From: Astragalus membranaceus
Lineage: Eukaryota; Streptophyta; Magnoliopsida; Fabales; Fabaceae
Length of the DNA: 64,000 nt
NCBI GenBank assembly: GCA_039519185.1
Contig: CM076851.1
Coordinates: 50,388,751-50,452,750 of the forward strand
Direction of reading: 5' to 3'
Both the position numbers and the translations under genes were made by a program. The notes under the pieces were generated by a model. It was not told the origin of the DNA. It worked only from the letters and a program-made list of their open reading frames with translations, and ran no database searches. Positions 58,263-64,000 of the stretch are shown here, in pieces. Within the stretch, counting starts at the first letter, position 1, and each line of letters starts with the position of its first letter.

Positions 58263-58786
58263 GTACATTGAATTTCATCGATTCAGCATTTGAGTGTTTC
58301 TTTAGTTTTACCGTGACGAGAATTGATTTTGATAGAATTGATTTTGTACACAATCGTAACAAGTAATAAAGAGGTAAATTGAGATCGTACCCGCATGGAT
58401 TGGATTAATTTCAAAGTTTAAATAGCTTTAGTGAGGAGTAACAAAATATCACAATTAATGAGGAATGCAAGAATGTAAAAGACAGAAAGTAAATGATCAA
58501 ATTGAGTTGGGTTGAAATATAAGATGAAAGAGTAGTTGGAATGCCTTTTCACTAGTAAATCACTTTTAACAGCATTGTGTTACATACGATGCTAGAGCAT
58601 TGGATGTTGTAGCATTGGATGTGTGCCTTTCGGTCACTATCGTCAGAGTTTCATTACAAGGGACAACATGTCCGCGCCCTTAAATTGTTTCACTCTTGTA
58701 TATGAAGCACCCACAATATCACCATATGGACTATGCTACCTATGTCTAGGTTGAGCATGGAATTACAAAGTTTCCTTTGTTAAAAC
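58263..58786. other. Non-coding DNA between the hAT element and the copia LTR
   Basis: No gene is visible. A short duplicated phrase (agcattggatgt) occurs twice near 58592 and 58610. The five bases before the LTR are aaaac, the candidate left target duplication. Confidence 0.4.
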
Positions 58787-59354
58787 TGTGGTGATGTGGC
58801 AACAAATTCATTTCTGGCCCTATAAGCTTGTGCCATGTGTCACTGTGGCATTGGACAGTTTTAAAATTCGGTTGTAACGGCCAAATTGCGGTGTTCTTGG
58901 CGCGTGATTCTGGCTTCGCTATAAATCTAGTTTTAATGCTGTAAATTGGAATGTAACAGAACTCAATAGATTCCCTGGGCGTGTGCGAGTGCAAACACGG
59001 GAAATTAGGGTTCTGGGAAGTGAGGGGGTTCGCTTGAATTAGGGAAAATTCTTCATCTTGTACATTGAACATATATTGATTGAATGCAGCAAGAACTAAG
59101 TGATTACTTAGTTCCCCAGACGTAGGTATTAATTTGATACCGAACTGGGTGATCAAATTTGCGTGTCTCTGTTCTTAATTTGTTTGATTTCTGTTTTTCC
59201 CAAATTCGCGATTCTAGGGTTCTTAATTAGGATTGTTCAATTCGTTGGTTCAATCGGTTAATTGAGTTCGGTGATTCGTGCGATTGGTATTTGTGATTGA
59301 GTCTCGATCAATCTTGCAAAGTTCTTGGCAGAATCATCATTGTGTATTTCAACA
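58787..59354 (+). repeat. 5' LTR of the copia element (568 bp)
   Basis: It starts tgtggtgatg and ends tttcaaca. It contains ctataaatctag at about 58919, a plausible TATA box, so transcription should begin shortly after it. The primer-binding site starts two bases beyond the LTR end. Confidence 0.93.
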
Positions 59355-59356
59355 AT

Positions 59357-59369
59357 TGGTATCAGTAGC
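59357..59369 (+). promoter_or_regulatory. Primer-binding site (initiator tRNA-Met type)
   Basis: The sequence tggtatcagtagc matches the 3' end complement of plant initiator tRNA-Met (usually tggtatcagagc) apart from one inserted base. Reverse transcription would be primed here. Confidence 0.8.
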
Positions 59370-59386
59370 TACGTTGAGATCCATCC

Positions 59387-60319
59387 ATGGAAATGGAAAA
59401 ATACAACATTGAAAAGTTCACTGGAAAGAATGATTTTGGTCTATGGAAGATGAAGATGCGTGCCATGCTTGTGCAACAAGGTCTGGAGGAGGCTCTTGAA
59501 GGGGAAGACAAGCTACCCGAGACAATGACAGCAAAAGAAAAGAAAGAGGTAATGAATAAAGCTTATAGTGGTATAATCTTGTGTTTAGGTGATAAGGTTC
59601 TTAGAGAGATATCTAAGGAGAAAACTGCTGCGGCTATTTGGCTAAAACTTGAGGGTCTTTATATGACTAAATCTTTAGCAAATAGGTTATACCTAAAACA
59701 AAGATTATACACCTTTAAGATGCAATCTGGTACTTCAATAACTGATCACATAGATGAATTCAATAAATTGATATTGGATCTTGAAAACATTGATGTGAAA
59801 GTTGATGATGAGGACCAGGCATTACTGCTGATAAGGTCCCTTAATGATTCATACGAAATCTTGGCTGATACCCTCATATATGGAAGAGAATCTATTACCC
59901 TTGAAGAAGTCCAAGCTGCACTCATGTCCAAAGAATTATCAAAGAAAAAGGATTCCAAGGGTAATGAGCAGAATGAGAGTCTTGTGGCTCGAGGAAGAAG
60001 TGAGAAGAGGGATGGCAAGGGAAAGAATAGATCAAGATCCAAGTCCAAGGTTAAGCATAACAGATGCTTCATATGCAACAAAGAAGGACATTTCAAGAAC
60101 AAATGTCCAGATAAGAAGACTGGAAAGGGCCAAAAGAATGATGATGAAGGCAATGCTTCATATGCTTCTGATGGCTATGACAGTTGTGAGGTGCTGGTTG
60201 CTGCAAACTGTGAAGAAAGTGAAGACTGTGAGATACATGCCACCACAGAAGCTAAGTGTGAAGAAAACTGGGCAATGGACTCTGCCTGCTCATACAATAT
60301 GTGCTCAAGGAGGGACTGA
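59387..60319 (+). CDS. Copia gag and start of protease
   Basis: The frame of 310 codons starts MEMEKYNIEKFTGKNDFGLW, the usual copia gag opening. Helical gag segments follow (MTKSLANRLYLKQRLYTFKM, DEFNKLILDLENI). Then come a basic Ser/Arg/Lys linker and one CCHC zinc knuckle (CFICNKEGHFKNKC, about residue 226). The protease begins with WAMDSACSYNMCSRRD, where the catalytic motif is DSA and the family usually has DSG. A TGA at 60317-60319 then ends the frame at a place where relatives have Trp, so gag plus only the first residues of protease would be made. The pol part continues in the same frame beyond. Confidence 0.9.
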   Translation: MEMEKYNIEKFTGKNDFGLWKMKMRAMLVQQGLEEALEGEDKLPETMTAKEKKEVMNKAYSGIILCLGDKVLREISKEKTAAAIWLKLEGLYMTKSLANRLYLKQRLYTFKMQSGTSITDHIDEFNKLILDLENIDVKVDDEDQALLLIRSLNDSYEILADTLIYGRESITLEEVQAALMSKELSKKKDSKGNEQNESLVARGRSEKRDGKGKNRSRSKSKVKHNRCFICNKEGHFKNKCPDKKTGKGQKNDDEGNASYASDGYDSCEVLVAANCEESEDCEIHATTEAKCEENWAMDSACSYNMCSRRD

Positions 60320-63300
60320 TTTGTTGATTACAAGCCATTAAATACTGGTAGAGTGTTAATGGGTAATAACAAGGCCTGCAGAGTTAAAGGGATTGGAACT
60401 GTCAAGCTAAGACTAGCTGATGGTTCAATCAAACTGCTAACTGATGTGAGGCATGTGCGTGAACTAAAAAGGCCTCTAATCTCTCTAGGGTCATTGGAAG
60501 CATCTGGCTACAGTTTTAAAGGTGAAGATGGCTTACTAAAGGTCGTGAAAGGATCAAGAGTAGTAATGAAAGGTGAAAGAAAGAATAACAAACTGTATAT
60601 TCTGCAAGGTAGCACAGTGACTGGTGAAGCACATGCTACAAGCTCTACTATTGACAAAACACTCATGTGGCACCAAAGACTAGGGCATATGAGTGAGAAA
60701 GGTTTAAAGGAATTGGAGAAACAAGATCTTCTCTGTGGTGACAGAATTGACAAGCTAGGATTCTGTGAACATTGTGTTATGGGGAAGCAAACAAGAGTGA
60801 AGTTTGCCACAGGCATACACAAGACAAAGGAGAAGCTTGAGTACATCCATTCAGATCTGTGGGGTCCATCACAGACACCAACTCATGGTGGTAAGAGGTA
60901 CTTTCTTTCCTTAACTGATGATTACAGTAGAAAGGTTTGGATATATCTCTTAAAAACAAAAGATGAAGCTTTTAAAACTTTTGTTGAATGGAAGAAAATG
61001 GTTGAAAATCAATGTGACTTGAAAGTAAAAGCACTTAGGACAGATAATGGACTTGAATTTTGCAATGAAAAATTCAATACGTTTTGCAAAGAAAATGGCA
61101 CTTACAGGAATTTGACAGTAAGAGGCACACCACAGCAAAATGGCTTAGCAGAAAGATTGAACCGGACTTTGCTTGAAAAGGTTAGATGTATGCTGACTAG
61201 TGCAAAGTTGCCTAAAGCATTTTGGGGTGAAGCAGTCAACACTGCATGCTACTTGGTGAATAGAAGTCCATCTACAGCATTGAATTTCAAAACTCCACAA
61301 GAGATGTGGACTGGTGAAGCACCAAATCTTCAAAATTTAAGAATATTTGGCTGCCCTGCATACTGTCATGTGAAAGAAGGAAAACTTGAGCCAAGGTCTA
61401 AGAAAGGAATTTTCATGGGCTATCCAAGTGGTGTAAAGGGGTATAGAGTGTGGTTGACAGAAGAAAAGAAGAGCATTATCAGTAGAGATGTAGTGTTCCA
61501 AGAGTCAAAACTGATGGAAAGTACATTGAGCACTGAAACACTTGGAATGACAGAACTGAACAAGGAATCACAGGTTGAGGTGGAGTTAGAAAAGAGCCAA
61601 GCTAACATTGATGAAAATCAACATCAAGGTGAGCAAGGTGAGAACTCTTCATCTAGCTCAGACACTGAACCAGAGGACAACAACAATGAGAATGATTACT
61701 TGCTTGCTAGAGACAGAACCAGAAGACAAATCAGACCACCTGTTAGATTTGTAGAAGAAGCTGATACTGCTTATGCACTCAATACTGCCATGGAATTTGT
61801 GAATGAAGAACCAACTAGCTATCAAGAAGCAATGACTTGCAGTGACAAGCTTCATTGGCACAATGCAATGAAGGAAGAAATGATTTCACTTCACACAAAT
61901 CAAACTTGGGAATTGGTCAAGAAACCTGCTAGTGTGAAACTAGTAGGGTGTAAATGGATTTACAAGAAAAAGGAAGGTATGACTGACAAGGATCCACCTA
62001 GATACAAAGCTAGGTTAGTTGCCAAGGGATACACTCAAAGAGAAGGTATTGACTATTCTGAAATTTTCTCTCCTGTTGTAAAACACAGGTCCATTAGAGT
62101 ACTCCTATCTCTAGTAGTTCACTACAACATGACACTTGAACAAATGGATGTGAAGACTTCTTTTTTACATGGAGTATTAGAGGAGAAAATTCATATGACT
62201 CAACCAAAGGGTTTTGAGGAGAAGGGCAAGGAGGATCAGATCTGTTTACTAAAGAAATCCTTGTATGGATTGAAGCAATCACCTAGGCAGTCGTACAAAA
62301 GGTTTGACACTTACATGATAGACATAAAATTCAAAAGAAGCAATTATGACAGTTGTGTCTACTTCAAGGAGCTAAGTGACAAGAATTACATCTACCTGCT
62401 GCTCTATGTTGATGATATGCTCATAGCCAGCAGAAATGACTATGAGATACTGAAGTTGAAGAAACTGCTTGCTAAGGAGTTTGACATGAAGGATTTGGGT
62501 AATGCAAACAAGATCCTTGGTATGGAAATCAGAAAGGAAAGGAAAGAACAAGTTCTAAGTATCACTCAAACTGGGTATGCTAAGAGAATCATAGAGAGAT
62601 TTAGCATGTTAGATGCTAAACCTGCAAACTTACCCTTAGGAGCACAAATCAAATTTTCTCGAAATGACTGTCCATCCACAGAAGGAGAGAAAGCTCAAAT
62701 GCAGAAAATTCCTTATGCTAGTGCAGTTGGAAGTCTAATGTATACTATGGTTTGCACTAGACCTGATCTAGCCTACTCTCTAAGCTTGATCAGTAGGTAC
62801 CTTGCAAATCCAGGACAGCAACATTGGGTTGCTGCCAAGAATGTTCTAAGATACTTAAAAGGAAGTGTGAGCACAGGTCTGGTGTATAGTCAAGGAGGCA
62901 AGGATCAAGGTGGAGTTATAGGATATGTGGATTCAGATTTTGCAGGTGACCGTGACAAGAGAAGATCATTGACAGGCTATGTTTTTACATTGTTTGGCAA
63001 CACAATCAGCTGGAAAGCATCTCTGCAACATGTTGTTGCTCTATCAACAACAGAAGCAGAATACATAGGTGTGACTGAAGCAGTAAAGGAAGCACTGTGG
63101 TTGAAGGGATTGATCAATGAACTAGGTGTGAAGCAGGATTGTGTAAGTGTGTATTGTGACAATCAAAGTACAATACACTTGTGTAAGAATCAAGCATACC
63201 ACGAAAGGACCAAGCGTATAGACACTAGGCTTCATTGGATTAAAGATATCATAGCTCAAGGTGGAGTTAAGATTCAGAAGATTCACACAAGTCAGAATCC

Positions 63301-63373
63301 AGCAGATTTCATCACAAAGGTGGTCTCACTTGGCAAGTTCAAGCATTGCTTGAATTTGCTAAGTATTAGTTAA
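60320..63373 (+). CDS. Copia pol: protease rest, integrase, reverse transcriptase, RNase H
   Basis: It is open from 60320 to the stop at 63371-63373, with the first Met at 60353 (1,006 residues), in the same frame as gag. Residue numbers below count from that Met. The pre-integrase zinc motif starts near residue 103 (WHQRLGH). The integrase triad residues are seen at HSDLWGP (~167), LRTDNGLEF (~229) and GLAERLNRT. RT runs from WIYKKKEG to the active site YVDDM (~684), and RNase H includes STTEAEYI (~898) and YCDNQSTIHL. One RT residue is odd: KQSPRQSYKRF has Ser where nearly all copia elements have Trp. Together with the stop after gag, this suggests a copy damaged by two point mutations but otherwise fresh. 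Expression would need readthrough. Confidence 0.9.
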   Translation, partial: FVDYKPLNTGRVLMGNNKACRVKGIGTVKLRLADGSIKLLTDVRHVRELKRPLISLGSLEASGYSFKGEDGLLKVVKGSRVVMKGERKNNKLYILQGSTVTGEAHATSSTIDKTLMWHQRLGHMSEKGLKELEKQDLLCGDRIDKLGFCEHCVMGKQTRVKFATGIHKTKEKLEYIHSDLWGPSQTPTHGGKRYFLSLTDDYSRKVWIYLLKTKDEAFKTFVEWKKMVENQCDLKVKALRTDNGLEFCNEKFNTFCKENGTYRNLTVRGTPQQNGLAERLNRTLLEKVRCMLTSAKLPKAFWGEAVNTACYLVNRSPSTALNFKTPQEMWTGEAPNLQNLRIFGCPAYCHVKEGKLEPRSKKGIFMGYPSGVKGYRVWLTEEKKSIISRDVVFQESKLMESTLSTETLGMTELNKESQVEVELEKSQANIDENQHQGEQGENSSSSSDTEPEDNNNENDYLLARDRTRRQIRPPVRFVEEADTAYALNTAMEFVNEEPTSYQEAMTCSDKLHWHNAMKEEMISLHTNQTWELVKKPASVKLVGCKWIYKKKEGMTDKDPPRYKARLVAKGYTQREGIDYSEIFSPVVKHRSIRVLLSLVVHYNMTLEQMDVKTSFLHGVLEEKIHMTQPKGFEEKGKEDQICLLKKSLYGLKQSPRQSYKRFDTYMIDIKFKRSNYDSCVYFKELSDKNYIYLLLYVDDMLIASRNDYEILKLKKLLAKEFDMKDLGNANKILGMEIRKERKEQVLSITQTGYAKRIIERFSMLDAKPANLPLGAQIKFSRNDCPSTEGEKAQMQKIPYASAVGSLMYTMVCTRPDLAYSLSLISRYLANPGQQHWVAAKNVLRYLKGSVSTGLVYSQGGKDQGGVIGYVDSDFAGDRDKRRSLTGYVFTLFGNTISWKASLQHVVALSTTEAEYIGVTEAVKEALWLKGLINELGVKQDCVSVYCDNQSTIHLCKNQAYHERTKRIDTRLHWIKDIIAQGGVKIQKIHTSQNPADFITKVVSLGKFKHCLNLLSIS

Positions 63374-63453
63374 GTGTTGTGATGAGTTTGAACTAAGTTT
63401 TCTACAAAGGTTCTTGCTGCAGCAAGTGGTTCAGGTGTTGCCAAGGTGGAGAT

Positions 63454-64000
63454 TGTGGTGATGTGGCAACAAATTCATTTCTGGCCCTATAAGCTTGTGC
63501 CACGTGTCACTGTGGCATTGGACAGTTTTAAAATTCGGTTGTAACGGCCAAATTGCGGTGTTCTTGGCGCGCGATTCTGGCTTCGCTATAAATCTAGTTT
63601 TAATGCTGTAAATTGGAATGTAACAGAACTCAATAGATTCACTGGGCGTGTGCGAGTGCAAACACGGGAAATTAGGGTTCTGGGAAGTGAGGGGGTTCGC
63701 TTGAATTAGGGAAAATTCTTCATCTTGTACATTGAACATATATTGATTGAATGCAGCAAGAACTAAGTGATTACTTAGTTCCCCAGACGTAGGTATTAAT
63801 TTGATACCGAACTGGGTGATCAAATTTGCGTGTCTCTGTTCTTAATTTGTTTGATTTCTGTTTTTCCCAAATTCGCGATTCTAGGGTTCTTAATTAGGAT
63901 TGTTCAATTCGTTGGTTCAATCGGTTAATTGAGTTCGGTGATTCGTGCGATTGGTATTTGTGATTGAGTCTCGATCAATCTTGCAAAGTTCTTGGCAGAA
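63454..64000 (+). repeat. 3' LTR of the copia element (partial, 547 of 568 bp)
   Basis: It is preceded by a purine-rich tract (aaggtggagat), where plus-strand synthesis would start. It matches 58787-59333 with three single-base differences near the positions homologous to 58844, 58915 and 58974. The last 21 bp lie beyond the window. Confidence 0.93.

Larger units (their letters stand above)
58787..64000 (+). mobile_element. Ty1-copia LTR retrotransposon (Tork/Tnt1 type), 3' LTR cut by the window end
   Basis: The 5' LTR is 58787-59354, the primer site begins at 59357, the polyprotein spans 59387-63373, the polypurine stretch is just before 63454, and the 3' LTR runs from 63454 to the window end. 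The two LTRs differ at only three positions over the 547 comparable bases, without indels, so insertion was recent. Gene order is gag, protease, integrase, RT, RNase H, which defines copia. The right-hand target duplication lies outside the window. Confidence 0.95.

Noticed and set aside
58746..59156. 136-codon minus-strand frame in the 5' LTR (also present in the 3' LTR)
   Set aside because: It is antisense to the LTR, appears identically in both LTRs and shows no domain.
59746..63162. Minus-strand open frames within the copia element
   Set aside because: They are antisense shadows of the gag and pol frames and contain no family motifs.

Overview
The window reads as AT-rich nuclear DNA of a dicot plant. 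It has long introns, plant-type transposons of every major class, and one host gene of a land-plant-specific family. The flavour of the repeats (TRIM-like and AATCGATT-rich copia LTR types) suggests a legume, but that is inference. No RNA gene, CRISPR array or bacterial-style operon was found.

The only convincing host gene is a three-exon gene on the minus strand at 2935-7347. It encodes a ClpB-like SUPPRESSOR OF MAX2 1-LIKE protein of the SMXL3/4/5 type (about 1,025 aa, EAR motif present, RGKT degron not seen). It is flanked upstream by roughly 3 kb of low-complexity promoter and intergenic DNA. One Mutator-type MITE sits in its first intron and another just beyond its 3' end.

Almost everything else is mobile DNA, much of it nested. 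From left to right: a SINE and a hAT element filled with a CCA minisatellite (0.8-2.2 kb); a degenerate CACTA element carrying a smaller CACTA inside its transposase (10.7-15.5 kb); a TRIM-like element and a SINE (15.6-16.3 kb); a hAT element (17.7-18.5 kb); and a SINE holding a MULE holding a solo LTR (18.6-22.4 kb). Next is a 9.2-kb CACTA element with both the TNP2-like and TNPA-like genes nearly intact (23.9-33.1 kb). A 4.6-kb CACTA element follows that carries intron-bearing exons of a UBP6/USP14-type deubiquitinase and sits in an old copia gag (36.7-41.3 kb). Then come a minus-strand CACTA relic with a TNPA-like pseudogene and a gypsy-type LTR fragment (41.7-44.9 kb), a SINE (45.3 kb), and a gypsy reverse transcriptase fragment embedded in filler beside a hAT end (46.3-48.7 kb). 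Two small CACTA derivatives (51.6-52.8 and 53.7-54.7 kb) and a deleted hAT transposase element (55.7-58.3 kb) follow. Last is a very young Ty1-copia retrotransposon of Tork/Tnt1 type, whose 3' LTR runs off the window (58.8-64.0 kb).

The CACTA genes work as a pair in the family: TNP2-like transposase cuts the ends, and the TNPA-like protein binds the subterminal repeats. The 23.9-kb element has both, but its TNP2 frame contains one nonsense codon. The small CACTA derivatives have ends and subterminal arrays only, and would depend on such proteins in trans. Coordinates of transposons rest on terminal repeats plus target-site duplications read directly in the sequence. Family assignments rest on protein motifs recognised by eye, without database searches.
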